DNA of 64,000 nucleotides, from assembly GCA_038040485.1 (NCBI GenBank), contig JBBPIE010000032.1:16338-80337 (forward strand), read 5' to 3'. A program made the translations under genes and the position numbers. The notes beneath the pieces were generated by a model. The model worked only from the letters and a program-made list of their open reading frames with translations, did no database searches and had not been told where the DNA came from. Numbering within the stretch: the stretch's first letter is position 1; each line of letters begins with the position of its first letter. Of the stretch, positions 1 through 8,592 are shown in pieces. The stretch comes from Onstottus_B arcticum (GTDB lineage: Bacteria > Acidobacteriota > Blastocatellia > UBA7656).

Positions 1-189
1 CCTCCTCTACTTGCGTTCTTGCTAACGCCGCCTACAACTCCGATGGAGCAACGCCTGTGCCAAGTAGTAAACTGGTGCGAGGCGATTGTTGAGACATAAT
101 GGCTCTAAATGAGGCGTTGAGCATTAGAGGTCAACTCTACTGCGCCGGGTTTCTCTCGAATTGCGCAGGTTGTCTCTGACGCCAGACCA

Positions 190-2787
190 TCACTCGGCGT
201 CCCGGTCGTGCCCGATCTGAAAGAACCTATTGACGGTCATTACCTGGTCTCGAATAAGGCTCTCGTACATGGCCCGAATGGGGTCATCGATGGTCACGGA
301 TGAAATCCTCGGGTTTTTCAAGTCGAAGAAATAATTCTTCTGGTTTACGGCGTCTGCTATGTACAGCCACCGGCCGTTGTCCTTGAGCATGCCGTAAACA
401 GCTCCGTAGCTTGACGTTACAAGATATGATTCTCGAACGTACTGTAGTCGCTCATTCTCAGTAGCGGTGAACAGCGGCCGTCCAAACATCGGATTGCGTA
501 CGATTGGGGAATGCCCGAGGAGACGATATAAGCTCGGCGTTATGTCCGTCGAGAATGAGACGGCCGCGGGATCGCAGGACACGGTTCGTCTCAACTCCGG
601 CGGCAGGTGAACTATGAGTGGGATACGAATGATCTCAGGAAACATCCAGTAGTTGTGTCCCCAGCGTCCGTCCTCGTTGAGCGATTCACCGTGGTCCGAG
701 GTGAGGATTATGATGCTGTTGTCGTAGAGCTTTCGCGACTTAAGATATTCCACGAACTCCCCAAAGCATCCGTCCAATCTTGCTAACTGTGAAGCGTAGT
801 GCTCGTAGAATCCGGGATATGATTCCCCTGCTGGAACGACCTCCCCTCGTTTGGTCAGCACCATGCGGTGGAGGTTCTGTGACTGGGTATAAGCAAACAG
901 CGGTCGCGCGCCGTCGTGTCTCTCGTCTATCGTCGCCTCAAGCTCTTTGAGTGTGCGGCATAGATCGTACTCAAACCACATCAGCCCTTTATCGAGTTCG
1001 TGGACCCGTAACGCGGGGTTGAGGATAATCTTTAGTACCGGGTCCACAGTTATGAAGCTCTCGTAGCCTTCGGTCTCAATCAGCAACTGCAGAGAGTTCA
1101 TGGGATAGTAGGGCTCGATGTATTGCTTGTGCAGTTGAAGCGAGCCAGTCCAGATTGCGGGTTCGGCAAGCACCGTCCCGCCATACTGTGTGAAGGCGTT
1201 GTGAAGGACCTGACTCTCTCGAGCAAATCTGTCGATGTTTGGCGTAAAGTGGACGCCCTTGTTGTACGGCGAGAGATAGTCGGGCCTGAGACTGTCGATC
1301 ACGAAGATAAATATGTTTGGCTTTATCCCAGACGTGGGCTTAAGACTGTCGACGAGATTGATCTCGACAGGTTTTACCTTGACCGACGGAAGGAGATTCG
1401 TGTTCTGCCGCAAGAAGCCGTAGAAGGATTCAGGAGTTTCTTCACCGAGACCATCCCGGTCCGCGGCGGCACTTGTGGTTGCCAACCGAGGTCTGAGGAA
1501 CCCGCGGACAATTTTGAAGGAGACATCGTAGTTGGCGTAACGGTCAAGCGTCGCCTCGACATCGAGCGCTTCGTCCCTTAGTAGACTGGGCCAGAGCGCT
1601 TCCGACGATTGCAATATCGTATACCCGCCTACGCTCAGAGACATTGTGAGCAGCAATGCGACGACCGAGCTTGTTTCCTTGACGCGGCGCGACTGCGTGG
1701 CGAAAAGGAATACGAAGGTTCCAGTCCAAATTCCAATCACCGAGAGTTTCTGCATCAGAAAGTCCCAGTCTCGAGTCGCAATCATGGCCGGAGCCGCATA
1801 AGCAAGAAGTGCGATCCCCCCGACAAAGGCGAGACGGGCCAGTTTTGAAGAATCCCTGCCCGGCGTGAGAACCGTTAGAGGGAGAAGTATGAGGCCCAAG
1901 CCGCTGCCGGCTCTCGCAACGCCGGCTTGCATCCTAACGCTTAGTCCGCTCATCAGCGCCGCGCTTGCAAACCCAACCGCGACGGAGAAGATGCTAGCCC
2001 GATACCCATTGAAGCTTAGGGCGGAAAGAACAGTTTGTTTGATCAGCAACGACGTTAGGAAGCCAAACAGAAGGCTGCACAGCAGAAACTCAAGCTTTGA
2101 ACCAATCGCAAACCTGGCCGAAATGGTCCGTATGAGACTCAGCACTGCGAAGCAGAATACAAATACGAGGAAGTGCGACGCGAGGCTCCACGCTCCACCG
2201 ACCAAGAGTTCCGCCCAGCGAAATCCGCCGCCTCGAGTCAGCGAGGAGCTGCAAAAAACCACCGCCAGGTTCAGCAGCGAGATAAATGCGGCCAGTACCG
2301 CGACCGTCGAGACTCTCAGATGATCGTCACTACTCCGCTCATTGCTCCGCTCTCTGCTGTAACATGCGAGATGATCGATCGCCGCGATCCACACCAGTGG
2401 CAACAGCGACACCAGACTCCAATAGAAGCTTTGCTCGTCATTTCGAAGCTGCGGCAGCAGAGGGAACAACAACACGACGACGCCGGCCGCGGTCAAACAA
2501 ATAACGAATCCAGCCGCCAGCTTTCTAGTCTTCCGGCTCCGCAGCTCGGGACCTAGAGTCAGAACCAGAGCGGCACCGACACCCCAATAGATGAATCGAT
2601 GGAAATCCGCAAAGACCGGGAGCCACGTCACCAGCGTGCAGTTTATGACCCATTGATAGGTGAAGGGGATGTAGGCCAACAGGCAGTAGATCGAGGTCAT
2701 CAGAAAGAAGATCCCGAAGACAACCCTGGCGCCTAGATACCAGAACCGATGGGGCGACCTTCCAGAACTTACACCACTTTCCTTCAA
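190..2787 (-). CDS. Membrane-anchored sulfatase/phosphoglycerol-transferase-like protein
   Basis: An 865-residue protein with two parts. Residues 1-400 carry many hydrophobic segments, probably ten or so membrane helices. Residues 490-820 are an alkaline-phosphatase-superfamily sulfatase domain. Metal-ligand positions are visible at Asp498 (FVIDSLRPD), in the TSDHGES motif with Asp698-His699, and at His711 (WGHNYW). The family contains arylsulfatases, LTA-synthase-like phosphoglycerol transferases and phosphoethanolamine transferases, so the substrate is not settled. The catalytic domain is expected outside the membrane. The start is TTG, with GAGAG about 8 bases upstream. It lies downstream of and co-directional with a two-component pair, so a role in envelope modification under that pair is possible but inferred. 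Confidence 0.85.
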   Translation of the reverse strand: MKESGVSSGRSPHRFWYLGARVVFGIFFLMTSIYCLLAYIPFTYQWVINCTLVTWLPVFADFHRFIYWGVGAALVLTLGPELRSRKTRKLAAGFVICLTAAGVVVLLFPLLPQLRNDEQSFYWSLVSLLPLVWIAAIDHLACYSRERSNERSSDDHLRVSTVAVLAAFISLLNLAVVFCSSSLTRGGGFRWAELLVGGAWSLASHFLVFVFCFAVLSLIRTISARFAIGSKLEFLLCSLLFGFLTSLLIKQTVLSALSFNGYRASIFSVAVGFASAALMSGLSVRMQAGVARAGSGLGLILLPLTVLTPGRDSSKLARLAFVGGIALLAYAAPAMIATRDWDFLMQKLSVIGIWTGTFVFLFATQSRRVKETSSVVALLLTMSLSVGGYTILQSSEALWPSLLRDEALDVEATLDRYANYDVSFKIVRGFLRPRLATTSAAADRDGLGEETPESFYGFLRQNTNLLPSVKVKPVEINLVDSLKPTSGIKPNIFIFVIDSLRPDYLSPYNKGVHFTPNIDRFARESQVLHNAFTQYGGTVLAEPAIWTGSLQLHKQYIEPYYPMNSLQLLIETEGYESFITVDPVLKIILNPALRVHELDKGLMWFEYDLCRTLKELEATIDERHDGARPLFAYTQSQNLHRMVLTKRGEVVPAGESYPGFYEHYASQLARLDGCFGEFVEYLKSRKLYDNSIIILTSDHGESLNEDGRWGHNYWMFPEIIRIPLIVHLPPELRRTVSCDPAAVSFSTDITPSLYRLLGHSPIVRNPMFGRPLFTATENERLQYVRESYLVTSSYGAVYGMLKDNGRWLYIADAVNQKNYFFDLKNPRISSVTIDDPIRAMYESLIRDQVMTVNRFFQIGHDRDAE

Positions 2788-2901
2788 GGAATTCTCTCGA
2801 GATGAACAGATGGAGCGGGTAGGGGCCTGACAGGTCGATTTCCTGACGCGCCTGTGGAAATGACGCTTTGAGGACTCAAGTCTTGCGTAGAAGGCGCGCG
2901 C

Positions 2902-4389
2902 TTACTTGTGTGTCGCGCTATCGCTCAGGGGACCGGATTCTCGCATCAGGCTCGCAGTCTGTCGAATCTTGTGCTTGTCGAGCAAGTGCCGCAAGCTCCG
3001 AACAGACATATTCAGAATCTCCGCAGCGCGAGTCTGATTGCCTGACGTGCGCTGGAGCGCGCGAATGATGTAGTCCTTTTCCAATTGGGCCAGGTAGGCT
3101 TCGAGGTCAATGCCTTCCTCTGGTAAGTCTAGATCTGTAACAGCACGCGGTTTGTACTTGAGTATTCGCTCCGGCAGCCATTCTGGCTTCAGCCTGCGCT
3201 CGGGCTGGTCTTCGGGCGGACCGACGTCTTCCTTTCGCCGATCGATTCGGGCAACCCGGCCTGGCTCAAGCGCCACTGCCCGCTCTATCGTGTTTTCAAG
3301 CTCGCGCACGTTACCGGGCCAGGCATACGACTCGAGGTATCCCATTGCCTCCTCTGAGACCTCGAGCGTGGGCCGCCCAGCCGCCGCGCTGTACTTCTCG
3401 AGAAAGTGACGCACCAGTTCTGGAATGTCTACACGACGCGCACGCAGCGGAGGCATCTCGATGGGGATCACACTTATGCGGTAGAACAGATCATTCCGAA
3501 AGGTGCCGTCGTCGACCATCTGACTCAGGTCGCGATTGGTCGCCGCCACGACGCGAACGTCGACCGGGATCTCCTCTAGTCCGCCGACGCGCCGGATGCT
3601 TCTCTCCTGAAGCACTCGGAGAAGCTTGACCTGCATGGCGGGCGTCGTTTCGCCAATTTCATCGAGGAAGATCGTTCCGCCTTCGGCGGCCTCGAACAAC
3701 CCTTTTCGATTGGAGACCGCCCCGGTAAACGATCCCTTCATGTAGCCAAACAACTCGGATTCGAGCAGCGTTTCGGTGAACGCTCCGCAATTTATCGAAA
3801 CAAACGAAGCGATCGCCCGATCCGACATGCTGTGCACCGCGCGTGCGACCAGCTCCTTGCCGGTTCCGGACTCGCCAGTGATCAAAACCGTCGAGGTGGT
3901 AGCCGCCACCGTCTCGATCATGTGATAAACGGCCTGCATCTGCGGAGAGCGGCCGACTATGTTTTCGAGTGAGTTCCTCTGGCGCAACTCGCGTTTGAGC
4001 AGCACATTCTCCTGGCGGAGGTGCTTCTTCTCCAGAACTTTCCCAACGGAAACCTTCAACTCCTCGACATCGAAGCCCGCGTCCTTTATGACCAGATCTT
4101 CCGCGCCGAGCTTGAACGCGCGCCGCGCCGTGTCCACGGTCGCGAACGCCGTTATCATAATGACCATCGTTTCGGGCGAAATCTCGCGGACCTTCTCGAG
4201 CAGTTCGATTCCGTTGATGTCCGGCATCTTCACATCTGAGATCATCAGGTCGTAGACGTTTTGGCGCACCAGCTCGAGCGCGCGAGTGCCGCTCTCTGCA
4301 GTGTGCACCGAATAGCCTTCGCGCTTCAGCACCAATTCGAGCAGCTCGCGCATGCTGCGTTCGTCGTCCACAACTAGAAGTTTTTCCAT
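2902..4389 (-). CDS. NtrC-family sigma-54-dependent response regulator
   Basis: A 495-residue three-domain regulator. The receiver (1-120) has Asp8, Asp9, the phosphoacceptor Asp52 (ISDVKMP), Thr80 and Lys102. The AAA+ domain (about 143-370) has Walker A GESGTGKE at 172-179 and Walker B GGTIFLDEIGE. Its loop reads GSFTGA rather than the commoner GAFTGA that contacts sigma-54; Ser is a known natural variant at this position. The C-terminal Fis-type helix-turn-helix includes TSGNQTRAAEILNMS. It should activate sigma-54 promoters when phosphorylated by the kinase encoded just upstream, 112 bp away on the same strand. The ATG start is clear. Confidence 0.95.
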   Translation of the reverse strand: MEKLLVVDDERSMRELLELVLKREGYSVHTAESGTRALELVRQNVYDLMISDVKMPDINGIELLEKVREISPETMVIMITAFATVDTARRAFKLGAEDLVIKDAGFDVEELKVSVGKVLEKKHLRQENVLLKRELRQRNSLENIVGRSPQMQAVYHMIETVAATTSTVLITGESGTGKELVARAVHSMSDRAIASFVSINCGAFTETLLESELFGYMKGSFTGAVSNRKGLFEAAEGGTIFLDEIGETTPAMQVKLLRVLQERSIRRVGGLEEIPVDVRVVAATNRDLSQMVDDGTFRNDLFYRISVIPIEMPPLRARRVDIPELVRHFLEKYSAAAGRPTLEVSEEAMGYLESYAWPGNVRELENTIERAVALEPGRVARIDRRKEDVGPPEDQPERRLKPEWLPERILKYKPRAVTDLDLPEEGIDLEAYLAQLEKDYIIRALQRTSGNQTRAAEILNMSVRSLRHLLDKHKIRQTASLMRESGPLSDSATHK

Positions 4390-4501
4390 GATTGCCTCTT
4401 ACCCCAAGCGCGCAACCGTTCGCAAAGAAGAAGAAAAAGACCCACTTGCAGCCATCGCAACTTCGCGAGGCCCCATCCTCTCACTTGCCGTTCGGAACCG
4501 G

Positions 4502-6208
4502 CTAACTTGCCACGGCCACGGGAGCTGAACTATCTGCGCGGGGAGCTTCCATCTGCTTTGGAGGCGCAGCCGCAATTCGTCCGCTGATCGGCAGCTTGAT
4601 TGAAATGCACGCGCCCTTCCCTGTTTCGCTCTCGACCACAACCGCGCCGTTGTGGTCCCGGACCAGTTGATAGACGATCGCCATCCCCAGCCCGGTGCCG
4701 CCGCTTGACGAGTTAAACGGCTCGAACAGACGTTCTTTCTGCTCGCGGCTCATGCCTTGCCCCGAGTCCTGGAAGGTTATTGCGACTTCGCGGCCGGGTC
4801 TGGCCTCGAGCGCGACGCAAAGTTCGCCTCCATCCGGCATCGCTTGAATCGCGTTCCGGGCGAGGTTCCAGAATATCTGCCGCATCTGATTCGGATCGCC
4901 GTGATAAAGGAAGGGTTCGTTCGGGAGCACTTCCTTGATGAGATGGTCGGGCCGCAGTTCGGAGCTGTTGCGCAGCAGTGCGACCGTCTCTGCCAACAGG
5001 TTCGACAAGTCAACGACCGCGCGCTCGGTTCTTGGCGGACGTGCGTATGTCAAAAAATCGGACACAATTCGATTGAGGCGGTCGGACTCGCGCAGCACAA
5101 TCTGCATGAGCTGCGCCTGGTCTGGTGACAAACTGAGTTCGCTCGCAAGCACTTGCACCGAGCCGCGCATTGAAGCCAGCGGGTTCCGAATCTCGTGCGC
5201 GAGCCCCGCGGCCATCTTTCCCAACGCAGCGAGGCGTTCTTGCCTTCTGACCTCTCGTTCGAGGTCCATTACTTCGGTCAGGTCCTGGAACGTCAGGACG
5301 TAGCCGCGTGATTTGTCTGATTCATCGACCAGCGGCGCGACCGAAAATCCCAGGTGAATCTCTCTGCCGTCCGCCGTGCGGCACCCTATGTCGAAGCGAG
5401 GCAGCCTCGTGCGAGTGCGAATTGATTCAAGCCCAACTTCGATCTGCTTCTCGATGTCGCCGAAAATCGCGAAGACGTTAGTGCCGCGCACGTCGGCTGC
5501 TCTGTAGCCAGTGATCTCTTCGGCGGCTCGATTGAAGGTCACGATGTGGCATCCGAGGTCGGTCGTAACAAGCCCGCTTCGCATGCTCTCAATGATCCGG
5601 TCGTTGAACAGCCGGTAGTCGGCAAGGTCCCTCGTGGCGGTCGCAAGCTGACTCTCGCTCCGGCTAAGACGCTCCGCCAATTGGCCGGAGAGGACTGATA
5701 CTCCAAAGATCGCTATGAGATTCAGCGAAAACATGAACTGCGTCCAGGCAAACTCACTCCCCGGAGCGTAAGGGAACCAGCCCCTCGCGCGAGGAATCAC
5801 CGCGCCCATGGTGAGCAAGCTGGTAGTGATATACAGCACCCCGCTCATTACTCCGAGAAATGAAACGCCTCTTCTCCCGAGCAACGCGCTCGCAGCAAAA
5901 ATGATCACCAGATAGAGAGCCAGGAATGGTGACTCCACGTCACCCGTTCGATAGGCGAGCCAGGTCACCAACAATATGTCAATGGACAGCTGGACGTAAG
6001 CCTGCGCCAGGTATGAAAGGCGGGCGCGAAAGGCGAGATAGTACAGCACCGACAACGTAACACTTGCCGCGCAGATCGCGATCAACACCGGCACGAAGGA
6101 ACGCGGGGTGCTCTCGCGCTCCACCATCTGCATTGCGACGAGCAGCGCGCCCGTGATAGCAAGCCGTGAGACGACCAACCATTGAAGCTTTCTGCGCATC
6201 GCGTGCAT
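4502..6208 (-). CDS. Membrane PAS sensor histidine kinase (NtrB/AtoS type)
   Basis: A 568-residue kinase. Residues 10-175 hold about six membrane helices. A PAS domain follows (about 200-315), then HisKA with the phosphorylated His338 in GLAHEIRNPL and an HATPase_c domain with the N box around NLARNAIQAM (448-457), the G1 box DSGQGM (481-486) and the G2 box GTGLGM (504-509). It phosphorylates the NtrC-type regulator encoded directly downstream. The ATG at 6208 is used; a second ATG three codons in is equally possible because no clear ribosome site precedes either. The signal sensed is unknown; the short loops suggest a membrane or cytoplasmic PAS-bound cue. Confidence 0.95.
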   Translation of the reverse strand: MHAMRRKLQWLVVSRLAITGALLVAMQMVERESTPRSFVPVLIAICAASVTLSVLYYLAFRARLSYLAQAYVQLSIDILLVTWLAYRTGDVESPFLALYLVIIFAASALLGRRGVSFLGVMSGVLYITTSLLTMGAVIPRARGWFPYAPGSEFAWTQFMFSLNLIAIFGVSVLSGQLAERLSRSESQLATATRDLADYRLFNDRIIESMRSGLVTTDLGCHIVTFNRAAEEITGYRAADVRGTNVFAIFGDIEKQIEVGLESIRTRTRLPRFDIGCRTADGREIHLGFSVAPLVDESDKSRGYVLTFQDLTEVMDLEREVRRQERLAALGKMAAGLAHEIRNPLASMRGSVQVLASELSLSPDQAQLMQIVLRESDRLNRIVSDFLTYARPPRTERAVVDLSNLLAETVALLRNSSELRPDHLIKEVLPNEPFLYHGDPNQMRQIFWNLARNAIQAMPDGGELCVALEARPGREVAITFQDSGQGMSREQKERLFEPFNSSSGGTGLGMAIVYQLVRDHNGAVVVESETGKGACISIKLPISGRIAAAPPKQMEAPRADSSAPVAVAS

Positions 6209-6689
6209 TGTGAGTGTGTGGACGAAGGATGAAAGTGACGAAACGCCGCTTCGTCAATCGTTCCTCTCAGCAATCCCCGTCCTGCCCCCGACGGAGCAAT
6301 TCGCTGTAGGCGCGACACGCGTTCAAGCGTGTCCGTGAATCGAATAATCCGATTGCAATTAGGCCCGCGATAGAGGCATCAGGAGGCGTGACGGACTATA
6401 CCACGGGTCGGAGCCTCGCTCAAGGGTATCTTTCAACGATGGGGGCCGTTCAAAAACTCTCTTCGACCCACCACTCCAAGCGGGGCCTGCCGCGGCTCGG
6501 ACTCCTTTTGATACCTGTCGGTTTCGAACGATCATGACCTGCCAAAAAAACTCTGCGTTGCACAAATGGGGAAGCGAATGTATCATATCGTCACTGTACG
6601 TGGACCTGCCCCGGGCTCAAAACACGTACCTTTGACACCTCACGCGATTGATTCTTATGTTGCGGCGACTGAGTCGCGAGGGAAGTGTT
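6209..6689. other. Intergenic stretch between divergent signalling genes
   Basis: About 480 bases separate the minus-strand kinase from the plus-strand receiver gene. They should hold both promoters. I see no convincing sigma-70 or sigma-54 pair; a TGCC...TTGCAC arrangement near 6540-6561 does not fit the GG...GC spacing of sigma-54. The only short inverted motif noticed, ACGCGTTCAAGCGTGT near 6318-6333, is weak. No gene is supported here. Confidence 0.5.
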
Positions 6690-7241
6690 ATGAAGAGGAC
6701 CGTCCTGGTGGTTGAGGACGACTTTGATACGCTCCAGCCGCTGGCTGAGCTTCTGAGGCTTCGTGGTTACAATGTTATCGCAGCTTCCGACGCCGAACGT
6801 GGCTTGAAGATTGCCCGTGAGAGCGGGCCAGACCTAATCATCACCGACATAGTTCTACCGGGGAAAAGCGGGCTGCAGTTCATAGCTAACGTTCGAAGCA
6901 GTCGCAGCCTAAAGTCGACGCCGATAATCGTGATAAGCGGATGCGGACCCATGGTCCTGGTCGAAGCCGAGGCCACTGGCGCTAATGTCTGTATCGAGAA
7001 ACCCATCAGCATAGACCTGTTCTGGAGGGCCATCGATCAAGTCTTCGGCGCGGCGCAAGCCAATGAGGGGGAGGAACCCGCCGAGCCGCGAGAAGATCGC
7101 GGACGAGTGCTCGCCGGTGAGATTGACGATCTGGTCGAAACCCTGCGGCACTGCACCAACAAGGTTGAAAAGGAAGACACTCTCACGCAACTCAAGGCTC
7201 GGATACACGAGATTCAAACTCGCAGGACCACCGTTGCCTGA
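6690..7241 (+). CDS. Stand-alone CheY-like response regulator
   Basis: A 183-residue protein: a receiver domain followed by about 60 residues of acidic, helical tail with no recognised output domain. VLVVEDD gives the acidic pair, ITDIVLP the phosphoacceptor Asp, VISG the Ser/Thr switch position and IEKPI the conserved Lys. The ATG at 6690 is preferred over an upstream in-frame ATG at 6648 because GAGGGA lies about 7 bases before it and the receiver begins there. It lies beside, but divergent from, the kinase/NtrC pair and next to a PilZ gene, so it may carry signals by protein contact. The partner kinase cannot be named. Confidence 0.85.
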   Translation: MKRTVLVVEDDFDTLQPLAELLRLRGYNVIAASDAERGLKIARESGPDLIITDIVLPGKSGLQFIANVRSSRSLKSTPIIVISGCGPMVLVEAEATGANVCIEKPISIDLFWRAIDQVFGAAQANEGEEPAEPREDRGRVLAGEIDDLVETLRHCTNKVEKEDTLTQLKARIHEIQTRRTTVA

Positions 7242-7257
7242 GCAACGCTGTTCACTA

Positions 7258-7611
7258 TTAACTGTCCGCAAAGCTCGGGCGCTGGTTATCAAAAACAAGC
7301 GCGACTGCCCTGCGGGGTCCCGTTTCTTCGACCCGCGCGACTCGAGCAGAGTAACCGATGCAACTCCGCTTCTTGAACGGAATCGTTACCCGAACGCTCA
7401 GCCTGGCGTCGGGCGCGGGGCATCTTGGCAGGATCATCAAAGCGCCTGTCGAACTCAGATTCTGTAAGTAGCCGACTTCGTCGAAGATCCGGCCCTTCCC
7501 GTCGACCCCTCTAACCGTCACGTCCCAACGCACGCGAAAACGCTGCGCCCGCCGCCGCTCCGGAAGGACCTGGTTCAAACTCCTGGTGCTCTCTTGTTTG
7601 TTGACTTGCAT
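7258..7611 (-). CDS. PilZ domain protein
   Basis: A 117-residue single-domain protein. The cyclic-di-GMP binding signature is visible: an Arg-rich start (ERRRAQRFRVRW, matching RxxxR) and NLSSTGALM, matching the (D/N)xSxxG motif about 30 residues later. Single PilZ proteins link cyclic-di-GMP to pili, motility or polysaccharide production. It converges on the receiver gene, with stop codons only 16 bases apart. A pilT gene lies 6 kb away, which is compatible with a motility role but proves nothing. The ATG at 7611 is used; the ribosome site is weak. Confidence 0.85.
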   Translation of the reverse strand: MQVNKQESTRSLNQVLPERRRAQRFRVRWDVTVRGVDGKGRIFDEVGYLQNLSSTGALMILPRCPAPDARLSVRVTIPFKKRSCIGYSARVARVEETGPRRAVALVFDNQRPSFADS

Positions 7612-7724
7612 CGTTATTCTGCCTCACAAGGCTTGAAATAACGAATTGGGCGAGCGTTCCTTGATGCTTGAATAAAGACGACAGAGTTGCCGCGAGCTTA
7701 ACGGGCAGCTTAGAAACCAATTCA

Positions 7725-7820
7725 TCGCCACTAAGACACGACGACACTAAGGAGCACAAAGTCCACAACTCAAGCATTCACTGCCTGGTGCAGCTTCGTG
7801 CCTTTGTGTCTTGGTGGCGA
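7725..7820. repeat. Inverted repeat, CACCAAGACACAAAG-type family
   Basis: The left arm starts TCGCCACTAAGACACGAC and the right arm, read on the minus strand, starts TCGCCACCAAGACACAAAG. The arms are about 27-37 bases and flank a 32-base loop. I recall this intergenic sequence type from many environmental genomes. It carries no ORF and sits upstream of the PilZ gene on the minus strand. Confidence 0.65.
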
Positions 7821-7883
7821 ACTCCCACTTTTTTAGCAGCCTGCTAGGCTGGCTGCCGAGTAGAAGCAGCCCCGGGCCGTGGG

Positions 7884-7908
7884 CCGCAACCCTTTTTCGG
7901 GGTTGCGG
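7884..7908. terminator. Terminator-like hairpin
   Basis: CCGCAACCC pairs with GGGTTGCGG around a TTTTTCG loop. It lies downstream of the minus-strand gene ending at 8008, so it could end that transcript. No long T run follows on the minus strand, so this is only a candidate. The rest of 7612-8007 holds the inverted repeat at 7725 and nothing else recognisable. Confidence 0.4.
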
Positions 7909-8007
7909 CGTACTGGCTCGGCTCCTCCGTCACTCTTCCTTTAAGCGTACCTTTAGGAATCCGCCGCTCGTCACGAGCAGCTCTCCGCCGCCGCTCTCTG
8001 ACGTTGA

Positions 8008-8451
8008 TCAGCCAGTTCCGCCCGTCAGCCTCATCCTTCTAAGCTCCTTTCTATACCGGTCGAGCGCCGAGAAGTATTCGTGTGTCCATCTGAAGGCCAG
8101 CTCTACAGCGCGGCTGGCGGTCAGATGTGCGGCGTTGACGCCTTGAGCACCTTGCCCCAGCCCGGCGATGATCGCCCCCATTATTTGGCGATAGCCGCTG
8201 CCGTCGTCTTCGCCGGCTATCTGCTTGATAAGCCGCAGGTCGGAGCGCTTCAGCCGCTCGACCCGTCCTTGGAGCGCGCCGATGGTAAGATCGGCAACAA
8301 CCTGAAATCGGACTGCGACCGTGTTCAAGTCATGGATGCCGTGACTCTCGACGAATTTACGGATTTCGCTTTCGGGGACAACGTACGGGTGCGGGTTCTT
8401 GTCTCGTGCAAATTCACTACTTGCTCTTTTGGTGACTTCTTTTATACTCAT
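8008..8451 (-). CDS. Hypothetical helical protein
   Basis: A 147-residue protein I do not recognise. It is charged at the N-terminus, predicted mostly helical, with no signal peptide or membrane segment. The ATG at 8451 is chosen over a longer upstream frame because GGAGAG lies 6 bases before it and because the upstream part of that frame coincides with the hairpin leader at 8490-8558. It sits in the position that a TlpA-like gene occupies behind the second TPR copy, so it is the variable gene of the first duplicated unit. Confidence 0.6.
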   Translation of the reverse strand: MSIKEVTKRASSEFARDKNPHPYVVPESEIRKFVESHGIHDLNTVAVRFQVVADLTIGALQGRVERLKRSDLRLIKQIAGEDDGSGYRQIMGAIIAGLGQGAQGVNAAHLTASRAVELAFRWTHEYFSALDRYRKELRRMRLTGGTG

Positions 8452-8489
8452 ACACGCTCTCCGTCGCGCGGAGGTGTGACTGGCGCAGA

Positions 8490-8558
8490 AAATTCCCGAC
8501 ACACCAACGTGCGTAGAAGGGGCAAGGTGGGTCGCCACCTCTAATGGCGGCCCATCTT
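8490..8558 (-). promoter_or_regulatory. Conserved hairpin plus AACGTGCGT leader, copy 1
   Basis: On the plus strand, AAGGTGGGTCGCCA (8524-8537) pairs with TGGCGGCCCATCTT (8545-8558) almost without mismatch. Next to it (8490-8514) is a core matching CCCGNNACACNAACGTGCGT, shared with the copy at 11825-11889. Read on the minus strand, it lies between the TPR stop codon and the start of the next gene, about 40-110 bases ahead of that start. The hairpin arms differ between copies but both pair, which suggests structural constraint. Its function (leader RNA, terminator, operator or recombination site) is unknown. Confidence 0.55.
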
Positions 8559-8592
8559 ACGAGTTTGATTGATTGATTATGGCTTACTGAGC

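Noticed and set aside
2173..2556. Plus-strand Gln/Arg-rich ORF
   Set aside because: Antisense to the membrane part of the sulfatase gene; the composition mirrors hydrophobic codons on the other strand.
6536..6565. Sigma-54 promoter candidate near the receiver gene
   Set aside because: The TGCC and TTGCAC elements do not have the required GG-N10-GC spacing.
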